DNA from: Coffea arabica
Taxonomy: Eukaryota; Streptophyta; Magnoliopsida; Gentianales; Rubiaceae
Direction: 5' to 3'
NCBI RefSeq assembly: GCF_036785885.1
Contig: NC_092329.1
Location: 6,572,001-6,636,000, forward strand
DNA length: 64,000 nt
The notes under the pieces are model-generated. The model saw only the letters and a list, made by a program, of their open reading frames with translations. It did no database searches and was not told the origin of the DNA. Of the stretch, positions 1 to 16,380 are shown in pieces. The translations under genes were made by a program, and so were the position numbers. The number at the start of each line of letters is the position of its first letter. Within the stretch, counting starts at the first letter, position 1.

Positions 1-500
1 GTCAAAGTTTTGCCTTCAGAAGAGGCCAGCCACAGAAGAAGGGACAAGCATATTAATATGTGACAAAGGAGGAAGTCCTCGGCCAGTTGAAGAAGCTGGT
101 GATTAAAAATGGTAAAAAAAAAAAAAGTTAAATGAAACAACTCTTAGAGACTTGAAAGTATACCAAAAGTCAGTCTGTCTAACGTTAAATGCAAACTCTT
201 TGACAAAATTAGCTAATTTCCCAAAAGTTCTTTGAAGTTTCTGAGCAGAACCAAGAATTCTTTTTCCTTCTAAGTCACCGCCAATCTTTATTGCATGCAT
301 GGGTGCACGCATTTGATCATATCATCTCGTCAAAACAAACCAAAATTTCATCAAATTTAGAAATTCAATATCTCGATCAACTACCATTCAATCCCTCCGT
401 TTACCTTTTAATTATTACCCTCTCTCTTTCAATTCTTTATATATAGCTGCTAGACATCTTTTATACAGCAGACGTACTAGTAAACTATTTACATAAGAAA
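1..500. other. Upstream flank of Lac-1
   Basis: No gene is supported here. The stretch is AT-rich with an A-run near 114-125. The last ~65 bases hold the probable core promoter and 5' UTR of Lac-1. Confidence 0.6.
438..445 (+). promoter_or_regulatory. TATA box of Lac-1
   Basis: TATATATA lies 56-63 bases upstream of the Lac-1 ATG, followed by a short 5' UTR. The spacing fits a plant TATA promoter with transcription starting near 470. Inferred from position only. Confidence 0.5.
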
Positions 501-3171
501 ATGTCACCTAACAGCAACAGTCTGATTTTATGCTTTCTGGCTTGTGTGCTATTCTCCAGCTTCCTGCAAGATTCCCAAGCTTTACATCATTATAAATTTG
601 TAGTGAGTGATATTGATTCTTTTATCTCTTTTTATATCAATAATTTTCTTTTCTCTTGTTAAATTTCTTAACAAATCAACACCTACAAGATTTTACCTGC
701 TCATTGAACCAGCCCTTGTTCAGTTCAAATTTTCTTGCACCATGCACAGGTGAAAGAAGCTCGGTACAGAAGATTGTGCAGCTCAAAAGAGATACTAACT
801 GTCAATAGAAAATTTCCTGGCCCGACATTGTATGCTCACAGAGGAGATACAGTCATTGTGGACGTTATCAACAAAGGAAGCTATAATATAACGCTTCACT
901 GGTACTGATGGCAGGCTAAATATAGTTTTTCTGACTAGAACTCTAATGTTTTTTCATACTATTCTCTTTCCCTCAAAGTTCTTGACAAAAGTGAATTGAA
1001 TTGAGACTTCAAAAATTTTAGGCATGGAGTGAAACAGCCAAGGAATCCGTGGTCGGATGGCCCTGAATATATCACGCAATGTCCAATCAGGCCAGGCAAT
1101 AGATTTCGGCAAAAGATCATATTTTCAGATGAGGAAGGAACTCTTTGGTGGCATGCACACAATGACTTTCTGCGATCCACCGTTCACGGAGCTATTATTG
1201 TCTATCCCCGCCGTGGTTTCCCCTATCCATTTCCTAAGCCTTATGCAGAAGTCCCTATCATATTAGGTATGAGTTTATGATCCCCCATGTTACTTGTATA
1301 CATTCTTTTCCTTAACCTTATGCAGAAGTCCCTTTGATATTGGTACGAAGTTTTTGGTTGTTCAAATAATCAGTTTTTGCAATACTAATTAGTTACATGT
1401 TCAGGAGAGTGGTGGAAGGAAGATGCAATGGTAGTGTTTGAGGATTTTGTTAGAGGAGGAGGCCAGCCAAAAGTTTCTGATGCCTATACCATAAATGGTC
1501 GGCCTGGGGACTTCTATCCATGTTCCAAACGTGGTAGGATTTCATATTATCTCCTTTTACCTCTAATTCAATCGTGTACGCTTTCACTAAACTTGGTTAA
1601 TGCACTATGATCATCTCATAATTAATGAAGCACTAGAGACATTGAGACGACTATATATACATATCCATCTTAATTGTCCCCTAATAGCCAATCACATTAT
1701 GTTTATTATGTTATTACCCACTGTACAAAGATTTAAACCTGAAGAAAGAAATTTTTCTGTGGGTAAAGTATAGAGGTCTTCTCTAGCAATTTTTGTGGAG
1801 GACAACTTACATCCACAAGGGACGCTTTTACTTTTGGCTTTAATCAACTTAAGTAACAATTCATTTCATTTTCTCTTTTTCCTTTCAACCTCATTGTGGC
1901 AGGAAAATTTAAGCTAAAGGTCACGTACGGGAAGTCTTATCTTCTTCGGATAATCAATGCCGCCCTGGATGAAATTCTTTTCTTTGGTATAGCAAAGCAC
2001 AAACTCACTGTTGTTGGCACTGATGCTAGTTACACAAAACCATTGACAAGGGATTTCATCACAATAAGCCCTGGCCAAACCCTGGATTGCCTGCTCTTTG
2101 CAGACCAAAAACCAGATCACTATTACATGGCTGCGAGGCCATACGTGAGTGGCATTAATGTCACTTTTAGTAACACAACCACCACAGGAATGGTAAAGTA
2201 CATAGGAGCAAGACTGCACAGTCGATTTTCTTCATCGCCGCCCCTAATTCCATACCTTCCTTGCTTCAACGACACCTCCGCGGCTGTAAATTTCAGTGGA
2301 AGCCTAAAAAGCTTGGCAAGCAAAGACTATCCAGTTGATGTCCCATTGACAGTGGAAAAAAGATTCATGTCAACTGTCTCAGTCAACACATTCCCGTGCC
2401 CAAATAAAACGTGCGACGGACCCAATGGGACTAGATTGGCAGCTAGTATGAACAACATAACATTTGTTACCCCATCATTCGATGTACTTGAGGCATATTA
2501 CTATGGCATTCGAGGAGTTTTTGGGAAAAATTTTCCTGATCGTCCTCCGTTTGTGTTCAATTATACAGCTGATTACCTCCCTTTGGAGTTACAGAGATCA
2601 AAAAGAGGGACAGAAGTTAAAACAATCAAATACAATTCTTCAGTGGAGATAATTCTTCAGGGAACAAAATTAGTCGCTGGAATAGATCATCCCATGCATC
2701 TTCATGGATATAGCTATTACGTAGTTGGCTGGGGATTGGGGAACTTTAATGAATCAAAGGATCCTATGACCTATAATCTTGTTGACCCTCCGCGGCGTAA
2801 TACCATTGCTGTCCCCAAAAATGGCTGGACCACCATCAGATTCCGAGCAGACAACCCTGGTAAGTCCCATCCCGGCCAGTTAATTTCCACCTACTAAAAG
2901 AATATTTGAGAACTTAATTATGGGCTCGGTGGTCTTGCTGTTGATGTTTTTTCACCAAGTCATTTGTACACTTTTGAGTAACACTACTGTCTTTTGTACT
3001 ACATTACAGTTACTAAATTTTTCCCTTGGATAATATATAGGGGTTTGGCTACTGCACTGTCATCTTGAACGTCACATAATATGGGGAATGAGTACTGTTT
3101 TGATCGTCAGAAATGGGAAGAAACCTGAAGAACGAATTTTGCCACCTCCACAGGACATGCCAGCATGTTGA
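501..3171 (+). CDS. Laccase Lac-1 (multicopper oxidase, six exons, complete)
   Basis: Predicted secreted laccase that oxidises phenolics with reduction of O2 to water in the apoplast. Exons by homology and GT-AG sites: 501-602, 750-901, 1022-1266, 1405-1533, 1903-2859, 3041-3171; 571 residues, no internal stop. Residues 1-27 are a signal peptide ending in SQA. Copper motifs: HWHG at 84-87, WWHAH with His129/131, HPMHLHG at 472-478, and [12 protein letters not shown] at 534-545 with the T1 cysteine at 535 and an axial Met at 545. The C-terminus ends PPPQDMPAC, as in plant laccases. There are many N-x-S/T sites. Departures from its neighbours: [11 protein letters not shown] where they have [19 protein letters not shown] instead of VNGxFPGP, and HGYSYY instead of HGHSFY. 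Together with pseudogene Lac-2 it forms a subgroup distinct from Lac-3 to Lac-6. Assignment to the LAC14/15-like clade is from general resemblance; the substrate is unknown. Confidence 0.93.
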
Positions 3172-5163
3172 TTAGGTGAAGAAGAAAAATAATGCCTAGG
3201 AAATAATTAATGGCCCCAGATTTCTTCTTGTTTTTGTTTGAACCTTGGAGAGATTAAACTTTGGGATTTGGTTTCTTTCATCAGTAGTTACATTAATTTA
3301 CATTGGTTGTTCTTATGTTGGAATACTAATTTGGATAGCATATCCAGATTTTCATGATGTTTGAGCTCTTAGTATCGAATTTTCAATGTTGCGTTGAATA
3401 GTTGTGGTTAGAAAAGATAGATCCAGATATATCTTCACACCAGATTTTTTTAAAGACGTCGTGAAGCTAATTGATTTCTTTCTTGCCCGCCTAAGTCATT
3501 TAACGACAATAATGATGGATTTAATTTTATAAATTAGCACGGTCTGGTGCAATAAAAATTGGACTTTTTCATCATATTGTTTGCAAAGCTGAAACTTGCA
3601 ATTTAATTGCTGAAATGTCCAAAGGATTATAGATTAGCGTTATATTAGAGATGCAATGCTATATCGATAGAATGATACTTTGAATGGAGATAAAGTGTGA
3701 AAAAGTTAGTAACCAATTAAGTCAGAAAAGCAATTACATGTTCTATTTCAATTAGCAATCCTGAATTCGTTGGGTGATTTTGGAGCAAAGAGTATAATTG
3801 AGAAATCATGAATTCGAGCCCTCCCACTCATACTATAAGAAAAAAAAATTAATTATTTGAGACAAGAACGTTCAGATGTACTGTATTAATCATTTGGCTA
3901 ACCACCTGTAATTGGTCCTATATTAATCAATCTTCTTTGCTATTAGCATTTGCTTTATAGTTGAACTATTCCTGAAATTCACAAAGCTTGAAGTGTTGAA
4001 ATTCCAGTCGTTGCAAACTGATAAATTAAATCAAGTACTAAGTTTTATGAAATTAGCTAGCTAGGGCATGTTATCATTCACCCCACATACTACTATCATT
4101 CACCAACTTTTTCTTGATAGTCTTAATTAGAGTCACCTTAACCAATTTCTGAACACTTTTACAGGGAGTGAGAGCTATTAATGGAATATGAATATGATGA
4201 TGTCTTTTCAACCACTGCACTTACTCCCTTATGCTGGATACTTTTGACTCCAGGACTTGGGAGGTGTGAATTAGGTGACTTTAGAAGCAAATATCATCTA
4301 TACATGTTTGTAAGAAAAACATAGAAAAAACAAATTGAAAGAGAAAAGGAAAAATAAATGGCAAAAACTTCTTAATATACATGAACCTGAATTTGCTTCC
4401 CAGCTGTGCATTAAATTTTTGTCTCACACGCGCCTTAAAGTCATACAATTAAAGATAATAAGCCATTGATAATAGAGGGACAAGGTTTTTATTTACAGTT
4501 TGTCTAACAAGCCCTTGATAACAAGTTTAAGGGCACCCGTTAAAAAAAAAATCCTTTTGTTTATCAGTTGGAGAAAAATAAGGCAATGAGGGGAATGAAA
4601 AAAGGAATAAAAAAATTAATAATCTTGGTAAATTTTTTTTTTTGTTTTTGGTAAGCACAATCTTGGTAAAGTTATGGACTCCATTTAGAAATCCACTACA
4701 AGATAAGCATGTGATCAATGTGTACCAAAAAAAAAGGAGCAAGCCCTCCGGTTGTTGAAGGCTGTCATTGATGAATTTTGGAAACAAGAACCAAAAATAC
4801 AAAAGAAGTCTTAATTGAGAATTGAAGTATCCCAGAATTAATTTTGTTTTATGTGCAAACGAAACTTGTTGACAACATTAACTCCTTCCCCTGAAAATGG
4901 TCCAGCTTCAACCAAAGGAAACTTAGAAACCTGTTTTCTTAAGTCAATGAATTTTTGATCAGATCATTTGATCATTTAATGTAACGAGGCCAAGATGAAT
5001 TAGATAGATATACTATCTCCATCAACCAGCAACAGAAACCATCCATCCATCAACTAAATAATTACTCCCTATCTTTCGTTTCCGTATAAAACTGTGGAAG
5101 ACACCTTAATTGTCCACTGCATCGCTTGCTACGAACAAGAGATACAAGAATCTTGGTCCAAAA
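3172..5163. other. Intergenic, Lac-1 to Lac-2
   Basis: No gene seen. It contains the 3' flank of Lac-1, a TTCGAGCCCTCCC stretch at about 3812-3824 followed shortly by an A-run at 3840-3848 (the look of a tRNA-derived SINE 3' end), and homopolymer A/T tracts near 4545-4650 and 4727. The final ~80 bases hold the Lac-2 promoter relic. Confidence 0.5.
5085..5091 (+). promoter_or_regulatory. TATA box of pseudogene Lac-2
   Basis: TATAAAA lies 73-79 bases upstream of the Lac-2 ATG, in the same relative place as in the intact laccases, so the promoter looks undamaged although the gene is truncated. Confidence 0.45.
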
Positions 5164-6952
5164 ATGTCCCCTTGCTGCAAGAGTTTCACACTATCTCTTC
5201 TTGCTATTCTGCTTTTGTCTAGCTTCCTCAAACATTCCCAAGCATTTGATCGTTATACATTCGTTGTAAGTGCTGCTCATTTTCTTTTCTTCATTGTTCT
5301 ACGGGTGGACTAGTACTTCATCATCAGGCAGCTAAATGGTTCAGTTTGATACAGGATGTGGATCCTCGTTCTAGAATACTAGATAAAGTATTAGCGATAC
5401 AGACGGGGAATTCCTGAACTCGGGGGCTCCTCATTCTGTATTGCAATTAATTCTGAATAAACCACCTCGTTCTGAGAAAATTAATTTGTTGTTAACATTT
5501 GATAAATTTTCTTAATATGTTAATTGATGAGCATATATATTGCGATTGTCAATAAATTTGTGACTGTATACAGGTACGCGAAGCTCGGTATGAGAGATTG
5601 TGTAGCTCAAAGACGATACTAACTGTAAATGGAAAATTTCCTGGCCCGACATTGTATGCTTACAAAGGAGATGAAGTAATTGTATACGTTTCCAACAAAG
5701 GAAATGAGAATATAACCCTTCACTGGTACGCTATATAAATGTCTAAGGTTTCTGTTTTTTGCCCTGTAGTTTTACTTAATTTTCCAGAGACCCGGTCAAC
5801 TTTCACAATCAGGCAGATTCTTCCATGCCGGTTGGTAATTTGGTTTAGTATTTATTCTTAAATATTTTGATTAGGTAAAAGGACGTACAATATAATACTC
5901 TGCAACTGCATACATCCAAACATGTGCTTTTTCTTAAAAAAAAAAAAATTTAGTAAGAGGGGAATAGGATTTAAGAAGCGAAAATGGCGAAGGGGGGCAG
6001 AAGGATGCATATGAAATATGATCGTATCTTTATATTAGGGGTAAGAGAAATATTTAGATTATTTAAAAATCAAATATAAAAGGGTGATTAGAATTGAGAA
6101 GAACTATAAAAAGAGCAAACGAAGAAGGGTAAAAAAAGAATAAATCATTATCACAATATTGTTATCTATTTGTATTTGCTGCTTTTCTTAGCCTTATTAT
6201 CTTCTTTTCTATCTATGCAAACAAAATAATGAAAATTTTTTATTTATTTGTTGCCTTTGCATATTTTTCTTCTTTATATGGAATTCCTTTACGTTATCAC
6301 CATTTCATCAGAACTATAAGTGCATATGGTGACCGTAGGAGTAATAAATACCATCATCAATTTCATAGCTATAGATGTATAAAATTTAATCAAGAGTTAA
6401 ATATCTAGCAAAAATCGTTATAGGTTCTTATCTGCATAATATTCAAACCTATGGGGGTAAACTGAGATTAAGTTAAAGCTCAGGAGGGGAAAATGAACAA
6501 TTATGTATATCCACAATGGCAATGCCACGATTTTACGACATGGTCAATGGCAGCAACCTAATTTTCAGGGCTTAGCTGCTGTTATATCAATTTTCTTTAT
6601 CTCCTTTTTTTTTTCATCATGTTCTTGACAATAATTACAGTGAACTAACGAGCTTTCAAGAATTTGCAGGCATGGAGTGAAACAGCCACAATATCCATGG
6701 TCAGACGGCCCAGAATATGTGACACAATGTCCAATTAAACCAGGCAACAAATTTAGCCAAAAAGTCATATTTTCTGAAGAGGAAGGAACCCTTTGGTGGC
6801 ATGCACACAGTGATTGGTCGCGAGCCACCGCTCATGGTGCTATTGTCGCGAGACTCGTTAATTTCGTTATGAGTATCTTCCAATTAATTTCCAAGTCAAT
6901 CGTGATTGAAACTGACTGCGAAATGATCTTTGGACATCATTTTCATTGCTGA
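5164..6952 (+). pseudogene. Truncated laccase Lac-2 (exons 1, 2 and part of 3)
   Basis: Exon 1 (5164-5265) encodes a signal peptide close to that of Lac-1 (LLSSFLKHSQA). Exon 2 (5574-5725) and the start of exon 3 (from 6670) follow the laccase reading frame with intact splice sites through HWHG and [18 protein letters not shown]. Laccase similarity stops at about 6848. The frame then runs on through unrelated sequence to a stop at 6950-6952, which would give a ~178-residue chimeric protein. The rest of exon 3 and exons 4-6, which carry the third and fourth copper motifs and the T1 cysteine, are missing, so no multicopper oxidase activity is possible. Intron 2 is 944 bases against 81-120 in the intact copies; only its last ~60 bases resemble Lac-1 intron 2, implying an insertion. 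The break lies ~110 bases before a transposon-like inverted repeat at 6957. Confidence 0.88.
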
Positions 6953-7039
6953 TGAATAGAGGTGACAAAATGGATAATTGATTAGATTGTGATGGATTGA
7001 CATTTCAATGACTTGTTTATTAAAGTCCTTATTTTAAAT

Positions 7040-7166
7040 GAAATTGAGAAAAGGAGATAGTCAGCTAATTTTGTCTTGACTATTATTATATATTTTCTTG
7101 TTTTGTACGAAACTGAGAAAAGGAGATGGTCAACTAGTTTTGTCTCGACTATTATTAAACATTTTC
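7040..7166. repeat. Two-copy tandem repeat, 69-base period
   Basis: Two adjacent copies start with GAAATTGAGAAAAGGAGAT (7040) and GAAACTGAGAAAAGGAGAT (7109) and stay alignable for ~58 bases through TTTTGTCT(T/C)GACTATTATTA. This is a local duplication within the non-coding interval after Lac-2. Confidence 0.8.
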
Positions 7167-7328
7167 TATCAGTATATAGTATAGACGCAAATCACATAAT
7201 TCAAATTTAAATTTGAAATTCACTTTTTGTATAGATGACATATATCTATACCTATTAATGTTAAAAATATATTACACTGACAGTAAATAAATAAAAAAAT
7301 TAATCCTTATTTTATCTAGTTGTTAATG

Positions 7329-7630
7329 CCACATGCTTTCTTTCGAAACCCAAAGAGCTTACGTCAATTTTTACAAACCTAAACCCTGAGGGAACCCCAA
7401 AAGCCGGTATCCTTTGAGGTCCCACAGGAGACTTATAACTACCAACCTAAATCTTCCCAACCCCGATGTGGGATACATCAAAGGGGACGACACCCCAAAC
7501 CTCCACAACGGGGGAGCCTGCTGCTAAGCCCACGAGAACCCAACCCCTCCAGAGGCGGTGTTTCTTTCTTTCGAAACCCAAAGAGCTTACGTAAATCTTT
7601 AGAAACCTAAACCCCAAAGGCCACATGCTT
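7329..7630. repeat. Direct repeats flanking a GC-richer insert
   Basis: CTTTCGAAACCCAAAGAGCTTACGT is found near 7340 and again near 7568, each continuing into AAACCTAAACCC. CCACATGCTT also occurs at both sides (7331 and 7622). The block between is markedly richer in GC than its surroundings and carries a GATGTGGGATACATC motif of the kind seen in plant dispersed repeats. This looks like a small repeat-bounded insertion; its class is unknown. Confidence 0.6.
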
Positions 7631-8676
7631 GATTAGTCATATTGTATACTGAATAAACTGGCTGGCCGTTGTTTTCCAATGTGACGGTACTGAAATGGAT
7701 GGTTTGAGAGACGTATGCTAAATGAGTCACGGCATACTGCCGACTTTTGAAACTTCAATGATAACGCTTTCGCATGGGCTTTTGATTTTGCTACATGAAT
7801 TCTTCAGAAGTAAGATACAGATCCCCCCTACGCAAAGAAAGAAAGAAAAAAAATGTGTGTTGAGATACCGAAGATCTTTTCCGTGGCATAATCAAATTGG
7901 AAAGTTTGGGATATTTTTAGAAAATATTTTGGAATATTTAAAAGTAGAAGAGTTTCTAGAATATATTTTGAGATATTTTTTAAAATTTTAAATAAATTTA
8001 TCCATATCCGTCCATGAATAGATGAATATGGATATCTTAAGTTTTTTTTGCATATGGGTATAAATGAGTTACCCATTAATTTATTTAAAATTTTCTTCCT
8101 CCAAACCTCCTCTCTTCCTCCACTTTTTTTTTTTTTTTCAGATTTTTCATTTTGTCATGATATTAACTACTTTTGCTTCGTTATTATTATAATTTGTTAG
8201 TTTTATCCTATCATTTTATTTTCTCTTAGTTTGTTAACTTGCTCATTTTTCAGCATTACTAATTTATGAAAAATTTTAGCCTCTTTTCCTACCTTTCCAA
8301 AATAAAATTTAATTTACATACAAAAAAAAAATGTTAGGAGTTCAAAATTTTTGAATTAAGTTTTTATGTTAACTTTTATAGTATTCAGTTCAAATTTTAT
8401 ATTTTTATTGTTCAATTATTAAATAGTATGTAATTTTATGACATAAAGTATGAATGAGAAAAAAATTGGCAATTAGAATTATTGAACATTATAAGTAAAT
8501 ATTTAAAACTAATAATGGTTGCAAAGGGTGATATAAATTGATAACTTAGTTTGTAAAAATGAATTTAAATGAGTTTACCAAAAGTTAAAATAAATGGATT
8601 ATAAATGAGTAATTGAGTTACCATTTTAACCAATCCAAATTCATCCAAGTCACCCATTTTGACACCTCTATTTGAA

Positions 8677-9229
8677 AGGCACCACTTACATCAGCACTAT
8701 CAACCATGAACAATGGAACGATTTCACCAAGAAAAGGCTGCATAGCCAATTTTGTATTCTACTACTCAAATTCTTGTCTAGTTAAAAAACGCAGCATATA
8801 TAAAATGTTAAAGCAACAAAAGCTCCTGTTATGGCAAGGATACTTGAAATTTTCCAAACAAAATCTAGTTCCCATACATATGTTGGATGTGACCTCATGG
8901 TGAAGTAACCTTCAAGAATTCGTTATAATAATGTGTCTCAAGTGCAAAGTGACGATCAAAGCTAATTCCTTGATTATTTATATTTCTCTGAGTCAAAAGA
9001 GAGGAGGGAGGAGGGCGCCCCCTAGGGTAGGGAGAAAGAATAGACGACTGTTTACAGAACAACAGGAAGGAAAAATTCGTTCTTGATACTTGAAAGTTTA
9101 GGAGAAAATGAAAAGGGCTCATTTCTTTAGCTTTTATCTATCTCACGAATGAGAGAGAAATGAAAGCTCAACAATTTATAGTCTACTTCACACCGTTACA
9201 GATCAAGCAGAAACACAAACAAATAATTC
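8677..9229. other. Interval with DAP 3' UTR
   Basis: No gene is supported; short open frames here have no recognisable protein character. The last ~100-250 bases are probably the 3' UTR and terminator region of the - strand aminotransferase gene. Confidence 0.5.
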
Positions 9230-14012
<4,783 letters not shown>

Positions 14013-14180
14013 CTTTTTCTTTCTATCTTCTTCCTCAAATATTTTCCTTTGCTGCTTCTGCTAGATAAGCTGCCAAGACTGAATGGTGTGGAGTATAAGC
14101 AACGAGTGCAATAAGTATTACGGAGACGACCTGGACAAATTTTGAAGGATGGTTTTAAGTCAAAGCAAAACCTAGAACTC

Positions 14181-14904
14181 AGCTAACTTTGGTGGGCGCG
14201 GGTCAGGTACCCGCCCATTCACCATTTGGCTGATCCGACCCGCACCTTGCGAGTCAGTCATTTTTTGACCCTTATCCGCCCCGCATATCAGAGGATTGAG
14301 ATAGGATCAGGTCAACGAGTACCCGTTCCGCCCCATTTATCATTTAATTTTAAAAAAAATGATTTATACCAATTTAATTTTATATTTTACACATTCATTT
14401 AAGATTTAAGAAATGTTTTTTTTCTAAAAAAAGGTTTCTCACCAAGAAACAAGCATGTGAAGAAAATATAAGATAAAGGAAAAAAATTAAAAGAATTCGA
14501 AATCAATAAAAGTTTGAAATAAGTAGCACAATTTTTAATATATATGTTCCACATTAATTAAACTTTTTTCTATAAAATATATGATTATGGCCTCTACAAA
14601 TGAATCTTGTAAATAAACTATAGTCTCTCATATTTGTAATGCAATTTGTTCAATAAAATTACTTATTTAGTTCTTATTATTTTATAGTGTGTATACAAAT
14701 AAAAATATATATATGCGGGGCGGATCGAGTACCCGCGAGTTTTTAATTATGTGACCCTAACCCACCCCTCATCTTAGCGGGTACCTGACCCTCTTTTGAC
14801 CCAATTAAATAATAAAAATCGGATAGCTTAATTTTCGTATCGGATCTGATCGGATATAACGGATTTTCGGGTTAGTGGATAATTTTGCCCACCCCTAGCT
14901 AACT
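14181..14904. mobile_element. hAT-like MITE with 8-bp target-site duplication
   Basis: The 8-mer AGCTAACT occurs at 14181-14188 and 14897-14904, exactly outside a 708-base element. The right end read inverted is AGGGGTGGGCAAAATTATCC and the left end is TTGGTGGGCGCGGGTCAGG, sharing the GGTGGGC core. Near both ends are (A/G)CGGGTACC and GACCC motifs, as in many plant hAT MITEs. It has no coding capacity. The 8-bp duplication is diagnostic of the hAT superfamily. Confidence 0.82.
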
Positions 14905-15392
14905 ATGGGATTATTTACCTTAAACTTCCCTGCTTTTGCTCAAATGTTCCTTTACCCCCACACCTTTTCTTTCAAACAATTTTGGCATTTTTGTAGTTCA
15001 ATGAGAAAGAGTTTAGGAAAGAAGACCAAAAGTTTGTCCCAAATGATACTGAAATATTAAAATGTGTCCAAATTATTTCATTCCATGAGAAAATAATATC
15101 CGCAGACTCCAATAAAATTAATTGAACAAACAACATTGCCTTTGTGAATCTGAATTTTACCTGTTGAGCTAATTTAACTTAAACAAGAAAGGATTTTGTT
15201 AAAAAAAAAGTTTTTTTTTTGTGCGACAAACAAGAAGCGCTGGTATTACCTCTTTTGGCTATAGTTTGTGGATTTTTCGGCAACCCTGTAAAATGGGGGA
15301 GAAAGGGCGTTGAGGTGGCTGGAAATTAGGGGAAAAGGAGGAGATGAGGGGAATGGCTTTAGGGGTGAGAAAGCACTGGGCAGCGATGAATT

Positions 15393-15545
15393 AGGGGTGG
15401 CAATTTTCGACACGATCTAAAAACACGACACAAATCTTACACGAAATTAATGGGTTTGGGTTGAGGTTTCGCGGGTTCGAGTCAGAATTGGGTCGAACCC
15501 CGATGAACCCAAAAAGAAAACGGGCCGATTCGGGTCAATCCATCA
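15393..15545. mobile_element. One-ended hAT-like remnant
   Basis: TAGGGGTGGCAATTTTCGA followed by ACACGACACAAATC and GGGTTCGAGTC/GGGTCGAACCC/CGGGTCAATCC motifs is typical of the terminal region of a plant hAT MITE family. I found no matching inverted right end, so it is called a truncated or degraded copy. Confidence 0.5.
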
Positions 15546-16380
15546 GATTAAATAAGCAAGAATTAAATAATTTTATTATTTTAAAATTATTTTACTTTAT
15601 TGTTTACCATCAGATTTCTATCATAATCTCAATAATCTTAAATTAATACAATAATATTAGATTTTCTTTACAAAATCTAATTTTCTGTCTTCTTCTTTCC
15701 TATCTCTTTTTTTTTCCTAGTATTAATAAGTGTGAAAATGAAATTTGAGAAAATCCTTTTATTTTTATATTTTTGGATCTCTTAAAGTGAAAAAAAGCAA
15801 GAATAATCATTCCAAATTTTTTATTTTTAATTATATATATAAAGGGGTAAATATATTTAAATTTTTTTTACCATACTAGTTAAATTAACGATAAAATGAA
15901 ATGCTTAGAAAATAATGTTAGGAATTAAATCGATTATATCGCTGTAATTTAAAGGAATAAAGTAATAATACCAATGTAGTAATGCTATAGAATAAAAGGG
16001 TATTTTTGTCCAAAATTTCTTAACATGTTAAGTTGAATTACTTATGAGAGTGAAGTGACTAAAAGATAACATTAGAGGGTAAACTGATACTAGTGATATA
16101 GTTGAAGGGGGTAAAGTGATAATAACCCTAAAAATAATACAAAGTTTTATGATGTCTTTTCATTTACACACCCAACCCAATCTCGTCTAACGTTGTCCGT
16201 GTAGTTGAAATGGGTCTGGTCCGTACTTTAGATTGGACACGGCTTAACTTTCAAGAAGGTTCGGCCTTCAACATTATTGTCTCCTTTCTGGCTACAAGGA
16301 AAGTAGAGATCCATCACCAAACCTTCCGACCCATTTCTAAAGACAAACTCAACGAGCCCAAATTTTTGATCTAATTTGTG

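Larger units (their letters stand above)
6955..8676. mobile_element. Probable hAT-like non-autonomous element next to truncated Lac-2
   Basis: AATAGAGGTGACAAAATGG at the left end is matched in inverted orientation by CCATTTTGACACCTCTATT at the right end (18 of 19 positions). The AT-rich interior has no coding capacity I recognise, and short motifs such as ATGAGTTACC recur near the right end and in the middle. TAGAGGTGTCAAA-type ends are familiar from plant hAT MITEs. I could not find a convincing 8-bp target duplication, so the exact ends and single-event origin are uncertain. It also contains the repeats at 7040-7166 and 7336-7613. Confidence 0.5.

Noticed and set aside
6955-8676. 8-bp target duplication for the element after Lac-2
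   Set aside because: Flanking octamers tried at several end positions (for example CTGATGAA versus TTTGAAAG) do not match, so none is claimed.
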